Shown: positions 8,004-16,807 of the stretch, piece by piece
Layout: every line of letters begins with the position of its first letter
Numbering within the stretch: the stretch's first letter is position 1
Origin: an uncultured Desulfobacterales bacterium
GTDB taxonomy: Bacteria; Desulfobacterota; Desulfobacteria; Desulfobacterales; JAFDCJ01
NCBI GenBank assembly: GCA_945787595.1
Contig: CALZJV010000182.1
Span: 1 to 28,260, forward strand
DNA: 28,260 nt
Direction: 5' to 3'
Program-made: the position numbers and the translations under genes
Notes under the pieces: generated by a model
Told to the model about the DNA's origin: nothing
The model's database searches: none
Seen by the model: the letters and a program-made list of their open reading frames with translations, nothing else

Positions 8004-9353
8004 ATGCCTGATATATTGGAGATTATAAAGGCCAGAGATCCGCAGGAAAGGGAATTTCATCAGGCGGTCAGTGAAGTTATGGAATCTGTCAAGCCGGTTT
8101 TAGATCAAAACCCGATCTATCGCCAGGCCAAGATTCCGCAGAGACTGGTTGAGCCGGAACGGGTAATCATGTTCCGGGTTCCATGGGCTGACGATCAGGG
8201 AAATGTTCAGGTGAACCGGGGTTTTCGAATCGAAATGAACAGCGCATTGGGACCCTACAAGGGCGGGCTGCGGTTTCATCCCTCGGTGAATTTGGGTATT
8301 CTCAAATTTCTGGCTTTTGAACAGGTCTTTAAAAACGCACTGACGACCTTGCCTATGGGCGGCGGCAAAGGCGGTTCCGACTTTGATCCCAAGGGCAAAT
8401 CCGATAATGAAGTGATGCGATTTTGTCAGAGTTTTATGAGTGAGCTTTTTCGGCATATTGGTCCGGACACGGACGTGCCGGCCGGAGATATCGGTGTCGG
8501 CGCCAGGGAAATCGGATATCTATTTGGCATGTATAAAAAATTGAGCAATGAATTTACCGGCGTTTTGACCGGCAAAGGCTTGAACTGGGGCGGCAGCCTG
8601 ATTCGCCCGGAAGCGACCGGATTCGGTTCCGTTTATTTTGCCGCTGAAATGCTGAGCACCCGCAATGAAACCCTGGAAGGCAAAACCTGTTTGGTTTCAG
8701 GTTCAGGTAATGTGGCGCAGTATACCACGGAAAAGCTGATTGAATTAGGTGCCAAAGTGGTGACGATATCCGACTCTTCGGGCTATATTTTTGATGAAAG
8801 CGGCATTGACAGTGAGAAGCTCGAATATATTAAAGTTCTTAAAAACGTCCGTCGGGGACGCGTCTCTGAGTATGCCGACAAGTATTCCTCCGCGATTCAT
8901 ACCCCGGTAGATCCGGCGCTAGACCACAACCCCCTCTGGAGCCACAACGCCGAATGTGCTTTTCCCAGTGCCACGCAGAATGAAATTAACGCCAAGGATG
9001 CTCAGAATTTGATCGATAACGGTGTGATACTCGTAAGTGAGGGCGCCAACATGCCGACGATGCCTGACGGCATTGATATTTTTAAGGATCACAAAATCCT
9101 TTACGGACCCGGTAAGGCCGCCAATGCCGGTGGGGTCTCGGTATCCGGTTTGGAGATGACACAAAACAGCATGCGTCTGGTCTGGACACGCGAAGAGGTG
9201 GACGATCGGCTCAAACTCATTATGAAAACCATTCACAGCACATGTATGGACGCCGCCGAGCAATACGGGGTGCCGGGTAACTATGAAGCCGGTGCCAATA
9301 TCGCCGGATTTGTGAAAGTGGTGGATGCGATGCTGGATCAGGGATTGGTATGA
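8004..9353 (+). CDS. gdhA: NADP-type glutamate dehydrogenase
   Basis: The enzyme interconverts 2-oxoglutarate plus ammonia and glutamate in the cytosol. The 449-residue protein matches the hexameric 450-residue (E. coli GdhA-like) class. It shows GPYKGGLRFHPSVN (Lys86), PMGGGKGGSDFDPKG with the catalytic lysine at about 122, PAGDIGVGAREIG with Asp162, and the dinucleotide motif SGSGNVAQY at 232-240. NADP preference is inferred from the subfamily. An excellent ribosome binding site, AAGGAGGT at 7993-8000, sits 3 bases before the ATG. It stands alone between lptG and the YhhN-family gene with repeats upstream, so it probably has its own promoter. It looks intact. Confidence 0.95.
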   Translation: MPDILEIIKARDPQEREFHQAVSEVMESVKPVLDQNPIYRQAKIPQRLVEPERVIMFRVPWADDQGNVQVNRGFRIEMNSALGPYKGGLRFHPSVNLGILKFLAFEQVFKNALTTLPMGGGKGGSDFDPKGKSDNEVMRFCQSFMSELFRHIGPDTDVPAGDIGVGAREIGYLFGMYKKLSNEFTGVLTGKGLNWGGSLIRPEATGFGSVYFAAEMLSTRNETLEGKTCLVSGSGNVAQYTTEKLIELGAKVVTISDSSGYIFDESGIDSEKLEYIKVLKNVRRGRVSEYADKYSSAIHTPVDPALDHNPLWSHNAECAFPSATQNEINAKDAQNLIDNGVILVSEGANMPTMPDGIDIFKDHKILYGPGKAANAGGVSVSGLEMTQNSMRLVWTREEVDDRLKLIMKTIHSTCMDAAEQYGVPGNYEAGANIAGFVKVVDAMLDQGLV

Positions 9354-9499
9354 TGGTTGAGAAGAAAGGGCCATAAGCGCTAAGTTATTTTTACGCCGGG
9401 GGACATCGGAAGATTTAATAAAAATAAATGAACATCGATGTTCATCTTTCAAACCAAAATGGGGGTTTGCCCTTGGAATATTGGGGTAATACCTGATCC

Positions 9500-10153
9500 A
9501 TGGTTAATGCACTGATCATTTTTCTGGCGATCACATTGTTAGCCGGGCTGCTGTTTTTTGAAAAAAATGGAAATCAGAAAGGGAAACTGCCCACCAAGAC
9601 GATACTTTCATGCCTATTTATTTTCACCGCCCTGACCCAATCCCATCCGAATCCCGGGTATTTTTATATACTGCTGATGGGGTTGATTTTCTGCCTGGGC
9701 GGTGATGTTTTTCTGGCCCTGCCCCGGGAAAGGATGTTTCTATTCGGTCTAGTGTCCTTTTTGCTGGGTCATGTATTTTATGCGGGATGCTTTTTTTATG
9801 TGGCTGATTTATCGCATTGGACCTGGATCGGTGCAGGTATCGGCCTGGTTGCCGGTGGTGGGGTGTTTTGCTGGCTGAGACCCCGGCTAGGTCCCATGCT
9901 GATACCGGTTATGCTTTACATTGTCGTGATTACCGTCATGCTCATCGGGGCCTGGACGATGCTGTGGGATGCCGGAGTGGAATTTTTAGGCAGGTTATTG
10001 GTGTTCAGCGGCGCCATGAGCTTTTATATTTCCGATTTGTTTGTGGCACGGGACCGTTTCTTAAAGAGGGAATTTAGAAACCGCCTCCTTGGTCTGCCTC
10101 TTTACTATTTCGCACAATTATTGCTAGCCTTTTCGATTGGGGCCGTTAACTAG
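9500..10153 (+). CDS. YhhN-family membrane protein (lysoplasmalogenase-like)
   Basis: The 217-residue protein is almost wholly hydrophobic, with about seven or eight membrane segments, and ends without a soluble domain. The segments GLIFCLGGDVFLALP and GAMSFYISDLFVARDRF carry the two acidic motifs typical of the YhhN/TMEM86 family, whose characterised members hydrolyse the vinyl-ether bond of lysoplasmalogens. Plasmalogens occur in some anaerobic bacteria, so the activity would fit, but this is family knowledge and not shown here. It precedes the AAA/SPOR gene by 50 bases on the same strand. Confidence 0.75.
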   Translation: MVNALIIFLAITLLAGLLFFEKNGNQKGKLPTKTILSCLFIFTALTQSHPNPGYFYILLMGLIFCLGGDVFLALPRERMFLFGLVSFLLGHVFYAGCFFYVADLSHWTWIGAGIGLVAGGGVFCWLRPRLGPMLIPVMLYIVVITVMLIGAWTMLWDAGVEFLGRLLVFSGAMSFYISDLFVARDRFLKREFRNRLLGLPLYYFAQLLLAFSIGAVN

Positions 10154-10203
10154 ATCCATAAGGGTTATTTCATTGCTTTTTGAGCCCAAAAAATTGATTT
10201 GAG

Positions 10204-11628
10204 ATGTTTTTACCCTATTTTAACTTTAAGGAAAATCCCTTCAACCGTACCATAGACCTGGCTTATCTTTATCTGGGCCGCCATCACGAAGAGGCCACTG
10301 CACACCTGACTTACGCTGTTTCAGAAGGCGAAGGATTTATTGTCGTTACCGGAGAACGCGGTGTCGGGAAGACAATCATATGTCGAAGTTTTCTTGAAGG
10401 GCTGGATACAAATGTTGAAGCGGCTTATATCGACCGATCAACTTCGAACCCCCAAAAATTGTTGCTGTTTATCACCACTGAATTCAAGATTCGTTCCGAG
10501 ACACAAAATATTAAGGATCTTGCAGATGCACTCAATGAATTTCTCATACAGAAAAAGCTCGAAGATAAAAAGGTGGCCGTTTTCATTGATGATGCGCATA
10601 AACTGAACAGTGATGTTCTCGAGCAAGTTCGGCTGATATCGAACCTGGAAACTTCAAAGGATAAATTGCTCCAGCTGGTGCTCATCGGCGAGCCAAAGCT
10701 TTCTGAAATGCTTAGTTCGAACGAACTGCGCCAGATCGGGCAGCGCGTTTCCGTCGGCTACCGCATAGGTCCGCTCACCCACGATGAAACCGTTGGCTAT
10801 ATACAGCACCGTCTCACCATTGCCTCCAAGGGACCACCCATAAGGTTCGCCCCGAAAGCTGTCCAGCGGATTTTCAAGTACTCCCGCGGGCTGCCTCGAA
10901 ATATCAACGTCGCCTGCAATCAGGCCCTTGAAATTGCCTACGAGCGGAAGCTTAAGTATATCGATAGCGACATCGCCAAGGCGGCCATCCGTTATTTAAG
11001 CGACCGGGCTGAAACTGATGTACCAAAATCCCGTAATCGGAGGCTGCTTGGATCCGTTGCAGCACTATGTTGCCTCGTATTCGCGATAGCGATGGCTGCA
11101 TTTTTTTTTAGATACGATAGCGATCAGAATTCTCCAAAAGAGATAATTAAAGAAAAAATACCAATTGCCGCAGGTCAGGTAAAGCAAGAGCCTGATAAAT
11201 CTGCGCGATCATCCGTGCTGAATCCGGAGCTACCTGCAATGAAAGAGGAAATACCAATAGAGCATATTCAAGCTGACGGACCGGTTGTGGCCGGCGATAC
11301 CTCTGATATTTCATCTGATAGATCGGAATTAGAACAAAGATCTACTCCAGTGATGACCCACTCCGTTCAAGTTGGTGCCTTTCGCAGAATAGGAAATGCG
11401 GTAAATTTAATTGACCGGTTGGAAGCCAAAGGTTATTCAGCTCGAATATTCGAATACCCGGATCCCCAAGGCCGGCTCTGGTTTACTGTCCGGATCGGAG
11501 ATCACCCAACCCTCGAGTCAGCCGAAGAACAGGCGAGAATTTTTATGGATAATGAGAATATGAGAACCTTTATCAGGCCATACCGGGAAAACTTAGATCT
11601 AACCCCGGATCCGCCGGCGGAGAATTGA
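10204..11628 (+). CDS. ExeA-like AAA ATPase with C-terminal SPOR domain
   Basis: The N-terminal 270 residues form an ExeA/GspA-type AAA domain: the opening YFNFKENPFN, Walker A GERGVGKT at 50-57, Walker B VAVFIDDAH at about 124-132, and a GLPRNINVACNQAL sensor/lid segment near 229-242. One membrane segment follows at about 281-302, then a low-complexity linker, then a SPOR peptidoglycan-binding domain at about 386-462 (SVQVGAF, GYSARI, WFTVRIGD). The topology suggests a cytoplasmic ATPase tied to septal or denuded peptidoglycan in the periplasm. ExeA homologues help place secretin complexes through the cell wall. No secretion or pilus genes are adjacent, so the partner is unknown. Confidence 0.85.
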   Translation: MFLPYFNFKENPFNRTIDLAYLYLGRHHEEATAHLTYAVSEGEGFIVVTGERGVGKTIICRSFLEGLDTNVEAAYIDRSTSNPQKLLLFITTEFKIRSETQNIKDLADALNEFLIQKKLEDKKVAVFIDDAHKLNSDVLEQVRLISNLETSKDKLLQLVLIGEPKLSEMLSSNELRQIGQRVSVGYRIGPLTHDETVGYIQHRLTIASKGPPIRFAPKAVQRIFKYSRGLPRNINVACNQALEIAYERKLKYIDSDIAKAAIRYLSDRAETDVPKSRNRRLLGSVAALCCLVFAIAMAAFFFRYDSDQNSPKEIIKEKIPIAAGQVKQEPDKSARSSVLNPELPAMKEEIPIEHIQADGPVVAGDTSDISSDRSELEQRSTPVMTHSVQVGAFRRIGNAVNLIDRLEAKGYSARIFEYPDPQGRLWFTVRIGDHPTLESAEEQARIFMDNENMRTFIRPYRENLDLTPDPPAEN

Positions 11629-11668
11629 AGATTGAAGATTGCAAATTGAATATTTGTGGATGTCGCTC
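11622..11668. repeat. GATTGAA words joined to GTGGAxGTCGCTC
   Basis: Tandem GAAGATTGAAGATTGCAAATT words run on from the stop of the AAA/SPOR gene and end in ATTTGTGGATGTCGCTC (11652-11668). The same composite occurs near 22514-22559, where the junction ATTTGTGGAAGTCGCTC differs at one of 17 bases. Confidence 0.6.
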
Positions 11669-11709
11669 TCCGAGGCGTAGGCGCTAAATCCCCTACGAGC
11701 CGGAGGCTT
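11666..11709. repeat. Dispersed GAGCTGTAGGCTC element, diverged copy 3
   Basis: CTCTCCGAGGCGTAGGCGCT followed by ACGAGCCGGAGGC matches copies 1 and 2 loosely at both ends. GTAGGCG-type and GAGCCGG-type halves again face each other. The segment lies in the gap between the convergent AAA/SPOR and DUF1302-like genes. Confidence 0.4.
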
Positions 11710-11840
11710 CGCTCTGTCTTTTCTAATATCGAAAGAATACCCCATTTACATTGGAAAGGCCTTGTCTAAGAATCTGTGAAGATCGACAGCCACCGGTAAA
11801 TCTATTACCTTGATTTTTTTCGTGGCTAATTTTATCCCCC

Positions 11841-13367
11841 TTAAAAACTGTACTGGACATCCAAAAACACCCGATCATTGTCCCCAATACCCATGGTGCG
11901 CCGCAGATCACCGGAGTGGTAAAAAACAATACCACCGGTTAGCTGGATGGAATCCGTATAATCGTATTCTGCCGAAAACCGCTGGACTGCACCGTCGTCC
12001 CCGCTGGGGCCGAAGGTGTTTGCCAGAAACGTCAGTTTAAGGGTATCATTCAAGTAAGGTTTTGTTATCCGCAAGGCCCACTCAAAAAGATCCTCCTTTT
12101 GAAAATCCGGGCTGTCTTTCAAACGTTGATCAAAATCAAAATAGTGTCGATTGGCAATATCCAGGGTGATGGTCGCATCCGAAATGCCGGAGTATTCGAC
12201 ACCGGCCAATCCATCCAGTCTGGAATAATCTTTATGCGGGGTATTGGAAAATTCGAAACCATCGAAATAGGCCGCTTCGGCTTTTAACAACCAGTTGCCC
12301 CGGGCAATGTTGAAGGCTCCGCCGAGCATCTTAATGCGGGCATGTTTTACCTCGAATTTCGGTACCGCAAAGATAGAAGTTTGTGAAATAAACCCGTTTT
12401 GAGCATAAATATCAGCAAAATAAAATGAGATATCCCACCCTCGGAAGATACCGTTGAGAGAGACGGCAAACTGGGTGTTATCAACATCGAAGCCCTCATC
12501 CGGTGATTTCCCGCCGGGAAACGGCTGTGAGCGCGGAAAAAAATCACTTCCAAATTCCGGGTTTTTATTATATCGGACTTCATGCAAAGCGATGCCGCTA
12601 AGGCTCCAGCCCTTAATATAGTAATCGAGTTTGGTCATTGTCACCGGAAGTCTGAGTTTTTCAATATCTACCAAACCCGGCCATCGCAGATCCAATGGAT
12701 TGAGAACATCGGTTATACGTATATTATCCGAACGGCCCCAGACGACGATCTGCCTGCCGGCTTTTAAATCCAAATTTCCGGTGAGGCTGCCTAGAAGGTA
12801 AACCTCATCGAATTCCAGTTCTTTTTCATAATTATCCAGCACATCATCGCTGTAATTATCGCGGCCGGCAATGGCATAAGCAACATCATAAAACCCATGG
12901 CCTGAAACCCGCGCTTGCCAGTCCGGCGACAACTCGGCATCGACTTCAAGCTTGAGCTCGGACCGCAGCCGGCTCAAGCCATGCCAGTTGGTATCGGTAC
13001 CGGCAGCATCATGGGAAAGGTAACTGTAAACGGAGCTGATTTTAAAATAGCCGTCAATGCTAAGCCAATCCGGCAAATGAGCTTTTTCAGCATTCAAAAC
13101 CGCCGCTGCTTTAGTTTCGTCTTCAAATCCTTCCAGAATTTCATCTTCTGTCAACTCATCAGATAAATTATTTTCACCCGGCTCCTCTTCAAAGCCGTCC
13201 AGAGCGTTCTTCCTATCATCATTGGCGGTTTGTTCATCCTCAAAACCATTTAAGATTTCATCCAGTTCCGGGTCTTCCTGGGAATGCACAGACAGCGGAA
13301 GAAACAAATAAATTATCAGCGCCATTAGGAAACATGCAGTGGTTGATTTTTTGGCGATCGATACCAT
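11841..13367 (-). CDS. DUF1302-like outer-membrane beta-barrel protein
   Basis: The 508-residue protein has a signal peptide (cleavage near residue 29, after LPLSVHS), an acidic spacer of about 65 residues, and then beta-rich sequence to a terminal aromatic residue (VFLDVQYSF), as expected of an outer-membrane barrel. GRQIVVWGRSDNIRITDVLNPLD at about 225 is the characteristic stretch of DUF1302-type proteins. The spacer holds three copies of an acidic motif: LDEILNGFEDE (35-45), ALDGFEEE (55-62) and EDEILEGFEDE (74-84). It is last in the ABC-F, RND, LolA-like series, separated by 254 bases of repeats. The cargo is unknown. DUF1302 genes commonly travel with RND exporters and LolA-like proteins, suggesting lipid or hydrophobic-compound transport across the envelope. 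Confidence 0.75.
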   Translation of the reverse strand: MVSIAKKSTTACFLMALIIYLFLPLSVHSQEDPELDEILNGFEDEQTANDDRKNALDGFEEEPGENNLSDELTEDEILEGFEDETKAAAVLNAEKAHLPDWLSIDGYFKISSVYSYLSHDAAGTDTNWHGLSRLRSELKLEVDAELSPDWQARVSGHGFYDVAYAIAGRDNYSDDVLDNYEKELEFDEVYLLGSLTGNLDLKAGRQIVVWGRSDNIRITDVLNPLDLRWPGLVDIEKLRLPVTMTKLDYYIKGWSLSGIALHEVRYNKNPEFGSDFFPRSQPFPGGKSPDEGFDVDNTQFAVSLNGIFRGWDISFYFADIYAQNGFISQTSIFAVPKFEVKHARIKMLGGAFNIARGNWLLKAEAAYFDGFEFSNTPHKDYSRLDGLAGVEYSGISDATITLDIANRHYFDFDQRLKDSPDFQKEDLFEWALRITKPYLNDTLKLTFLANTFGPSGDDGAVQRFSAEYDYTDSIQLTGGIVFYHSGDLRRTMGIGDNDRVFLDVQYSF

Positions 13368-13404
13368 CTTATTTAAGAATTTGAATTCACTAGCGGATGA
13401 CGGA

Positions 13405-13620
13405 AATCAGAGGACAGATTTCAGAGAACAGATGACAGACAACAGATGACAGACAACAGATGACAGATAACAGAAGGCAGAAGACAGATGCCGATGAAGG
13501 ATAACAGGTGACGGATGACAGAGGTCAGATGACGGACGCCAGATGTCGGAGAACGGAGTTATTTCCTCCCACTTCCGCACTCCAATATCTGTCTTCTGTT
13601 ATCTGTAATCTGTCTTCTGC
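13405..13620. repeat. Mirrored word repeat, ACAGATGACAGA type
   Basis: Between 13405 and 13550 the words ACAGATGACAGA, ACAGATAACAG, GCAGAAGACAG and GACGGATGACAG recur with drift. The right arm at 13587-13620 is made of ATCTGTCTTCTGTTATCTG-type words and is the reverse complement of the segment around 13457-13490. The core between the arms is about 95 bases. The tract separates the DUF1302-like and LolA-like genes. Confidence 0.75.
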
Positions 13621-13621
13621 G

Positions 13622-14372
13622 CTATAGTCCCTTCTCCATCCTTCTGACTGTAAACAGCGTATCATCCAGATCCTGATTAAACTTGATTTTGTCCAGCTTC
13701 AGAATGGTTTTATGGGCCAATAGTTTCCCTTTTTTCTTTGTTATTTGCATTTCGGTTGACACCCAGATGTCATCGATAAGCTCCAGTTTCTTAACATCTA
13801 TGTATTTTAAGTATCCGCCGTCCTTTGGTTTCCCTGATGACTTTTTTCGTGCGGGGAATCGACTCGATTAACCAGGTATTCATCCCATTTACGGCCATCT
13901 CCTTTTTGAGGGTAAAATCATAGTCCGGTAAATTGCGATCCGTCATATCGGAATAATTGAGATCTGAACCCATAAAGCTGCCGCTTTTGTCACTGCTGGC
14001 GATGCGTTTGGTTTTGCGCAGTGCCGGCAAGTAAAGCCACTGCTCGTCATCTCTTGACGGGTTATCATAGTCATGGGTCAAAAATGCCGTATCCTTAACA
14101 TCCGCAGGATGCTTAAAAAACATCAGCCGCAAGGTATCTTGCCCCTTATCTTTGCTGTAGGTTGCGATGCGGCGAACTCTTTTCTTGCCTCTTTTGTCAA
14201 TCAAAATCATTTCCATGTCGGATGTCTGGTTGTCGCCGTCATCTCTGGCATCCACCTTTTCCATAATGGCCCGGGCAACAGGATCATCAGCAAAAGATTG
14301 CGGAGCTATTGGCGGCAAGACAGCCATGATCATAAAAACAGCTGTGATCAACCTACTAAGACGGATTTTCAT
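13622..14372 (-). pseudogene. LolA-like outer-membrane lipoprotein-sorting protein, frame broken
   Basis: The product is a periplasmic LolA/LolB-fold protein of the outer-membrane lipoprotein-sorting type. It has a signal peptide (cleavage after SFA, about residue 28), then KVDARDDGDNQTSDMEM, DTAFLTHDYDNPSRDDEQWLY, LPALRKTKRI and MGSDLNYSDM, all typical. After IPRTKKVIRET (near 13828) the frame runs into unrelated residues and stops at 13791. The true C-terminus is present in another frame just beyond: DGGYLKYIDVKKLELIDDIW, then STEMQITKKKGK, LDKIKFNQDLDD and a final TVRRMEKGL before TAG at 13622-13624. The missing piece corresponds to about 20-25 residues of the central sheet. Its ATG overlaps the RND stop (ATGA), showing translational coupling. 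Confidence 0.8.
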
Positions 14373-16807
14373 TTTTTATCCTCCGCGGGAATTGATTGGG
14401 GCTTGTTGACCAGTACCATCAGCGCCGGGGCCAGCAGATAATCGGCTACCAGGGCCATCACGATGGTAAAGGCCGTCAGCAGACCAAAATAAAACAGATT
14501 GTTCATTGAAGCGAACACAAAAATAAAAAAGCCCAACGACAGGACAACGGTGGTTACCAGCATGGCACGGCCGGTGGTATGCAGGGTTTTATAAACGGCC
14601 TGATTGGGATCGCCGCTTTGTTCATAGTATCGGCGGAAGTTGTGCATGAAGTGAATGGTGTCATCAACGGCAAGACCGATGGCAATGCTGCCCACCATCA
14701 TGGTGAAAAGGTCCATGGGAATAGCGCTAGCGCCGATCACACCGAGCATAAGCAGGATGGGTGCCAGATTGGGGATCATACTGAGCAGGCCGATGCGCAC
14801 GCGGCCGATCAAAACGATCATCAGTATGGTAATGACCACAAGGGCAATGACGTAGCTTCTGGCCATGCTTCTGATGGCATTGCTGATGGTGCGGGATAAA
14901 AGGGTCATCATACCGGTAAAGGCTATTTTTGTCTCAGGGAAGCGGTCGGCGAAATAACGGTGTATCGTGTGCAAAAACGAATTGTATTTGACCACGTCTT
15001 TGAAAGGACCTTTCACGCTAAAACGCGCTATGGCAAACTGGCTGTCCACAAAGTCTTCCAGATCATCCGAGCCGCTGTTTTCAAAAAGCAGGAATTCCTG
15101 GGCGATAAGATCGCGGTTGTCAGGTATTGCATAATAGGCCGGGCGGTTTTCATTGAGGGCCTGGTTGATTTCCTTGAGTATCGTGGTTAAAGACCATGCC
15201 TTCCCCACGAAAACCTCCTGGTATGCTAAAGATTGAACATATGTGGTCGCATCTTCCAAACGATGGAGCAGATTCGGTTCGTAAAGACCATTTTCTTTGC
15301 CGGTGTCAATCACAATTTCCAGGTTTAGGGTCCCGCGCATTTCATGATCAATTTTCTCAGTTGCCATGCGGATTTCGTTGGTTTTCGGAAACCAGCCCAA
15401 TATATGGTGTGAAAAACGGATCCAAGATGTACCCACGACGGACAATACAAAGATAGCAGCGCTGGCTGTGACAATCGCAACCGGATGGCTGGTCGAGAAA
15501 TGGCTGACCCGGGAAAGAAATCGATCCATGACGGTGAGTTTCTGATCACTGTCCGACTTTCGTTTATATTTTATGGGAAAAAGAGCTAAAAGTGCCGGCA
15601 GCAGAACAATGGTTGTGACAAAAGCCAGCATCACGCCAATACCGGCAAATATCCCAATGTCTGCGATAGGGGCCACTTCGGACGTTGAAAATGAGAGCAA
15701 ACCGCTGGCCGTGGTTACATTCGTCATCAAGACGGCGAGACCCGAGTGCCCCAGGGCATAGGCGATCGCCGCTTCTTTATCCATATTTTCATCAAAGCGA
15801 TGAAAGAAAATAGCAAGGATATGAACCGAAGTCCCTACGCCGACTGCCAGTAAAAAGGAGGGCAGAATCTGGGTCGGGACCTTGATGGGGACCTTCAGGA
15901 TTGCCATGATGCCCACCGTGCAAAGCAGAGATAAACCGACAATGGTCAGCGGTAGCAGCACCCCGGTTATTCTGCGGAACATGACATACAGAAAAACAGC
16001 GACCGTGACGATCGCCAGGGCCACAAATTTGCGCATGTCTTCCATCATGGTCCGTTTGAGAAAATGGGTGACCACAGGTGATCCGACGACATAAATAAAA
16101 AAATCAGGTGCCCGGTATTTCTGCTGTATGTGTCTAACGGCTGTAACTACCCGGCTGTTTTCTTTATCCGTGAGATATTGCTTTCTTTTTGGGTCAGGGC
16201 CGGTTGACAGGGAGGTTTCCAAAAGGTCGTCGTCAAATCCTTCGAGGACATCGGCGTCCTGCACCAGACCCGAATAGCTTTGGGTTTTAATGACGATGGC
16301 GGTAAATTCGCCATCTTCGGAGATCAGCAAATTTTTGTAAAGTGGATTGGAAATGACCCGGTCTTTCAAGACTGCCATTTCGGTTTCATTTTGCGGCCAG
16401 TCTTCGAGTAAATCTCCGACAACAAGCTCGTTGGCTTCACCGCGGGTGTTGCGGGCGTTGACCAGGCTGGTGATGTCATCAATATAAGGTACGTTTTGTT
16501 CAAGGTCTTCGTGAACTATTTTGAGTTTCTTTAAAAAAGCCTGGGAAAAGATATTCGGTGATTCTATGGCAATAATTACGACTTCATCCCGACCGAATTG
16601 ATCGCGAAAGGCATTGTATGTCAACAGTGTCGGGTCGTTTTCGTGCAAGAAGCCTTCGGTGGAGGTATCGATGGTGATTTTGGGGATCTGGGAGATAATC
16701 ATCCCCATCAGAATCAAGATTATAATCACCGTTTTTATACGGTGGCGGCAAACGAAATGGGCAAAATTTTCAAATTCCTGTTCTATCCGATTTCTTAAAT
16801 TTGCCAT
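14369..16807 (-). CDS. RND/MMPL-family envelope exporter
   Basis: The 812-residue inner-membrane protein has the duplicated RND layout: one membrane segment near 24-42, a periplasmic loop to about 258, five segments, then a second membrane segment, loop and five-segment bundle. FAALIVTVAVF-like and GSIAIGLAVDDTIHFMHNF segments are typical of the MMPL/HpnN branch, which exports lipids or hydrophobic molecules using the proton gradient. The second half keeps the Asp-Asp pair (AVDDTIHF); the matching site in the first half reads GVGTSVHIL without acids. The first periplasmic loop holds DADVLEGFDDD at about 185-195, like the repeats in the DUF1302-like protein. The gene overlaps the ABC-F gene by 38 bases and the LolA-like start by 4 bases. 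Confidence 0.85.
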   Translation of the reverse strand: MANLRNRIEQEFENFAHFVCRHRIKTVIIILILMGMIISQIPKITIDTSTEGFLHENDPTLLTYNAFRDQFGRDEVVIIAIESPNIFSQAFLKKLKIVHEDLEQNVPYIDDITSLVNARNTRGEANELVVGDLLEDWPQNETEMAVLKDRVISNPLYKNLLISEDGEFTAIVIKTQSYSGLVQDADVLEGFDDDLLETSLSTGPDPKRKQYLTDKENSRVVTAVRHIQQKYRAPDFFIYVVGSPVVTHFLKRTMMEDMRKFVALAIVTVAVFLYVMFRRITGVLLPLTIVGLSLLCTVGIMAILKVPIKVPTQILPSFLLAVGVGTSVHILAIFFHRFDENMDKEAAIAYALGHSGLAVLMTNVTTASGLLSFSTSEVAPIADIGIFAGIGVMLAFVTTIVLLPALLALFPIKYKRKSDSDQKLTVMDRFLSRVSHFSTSHPVAIVTASAAIFVLSVVGTSWIRFSHHILGWFPKTNEIRMATEKIDHEMRGTLNLEIVIDTGKENGLYEPNLLHRLEDATTYVQSLAYQEVFVGKAWSLTTILKEINQALNENRPAYYAIPDNRDLIAQEFLLFENSGSDDLEDFVDSQFAIARFSVKGPFKDVVKYNSFLHTIHRYFADRFPETKIAFTGMMTLLSRTISNAIRSMARSYVIALVVITILMIVLIGRVRIGLLSMIPNLAPILLMLGVIGASAIPMDLFTMMVGSIAIGLAVDDTIHFMHNFRRYYEQSGDPNQAVYKTLHTTGRAMLVTTVVLSLGFFIFVFASMNNLFYFGLLTAFTIVMALVADYLLAPALMVLVNKPQSIPAEDKK

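Noticed and set aside
13405..13550. Possible CRISPR array in the ACAGATGACAGA tract
   Set aside because: Words are too short and irregular, there are no unique spacers of constant length, and no cas gene is present.
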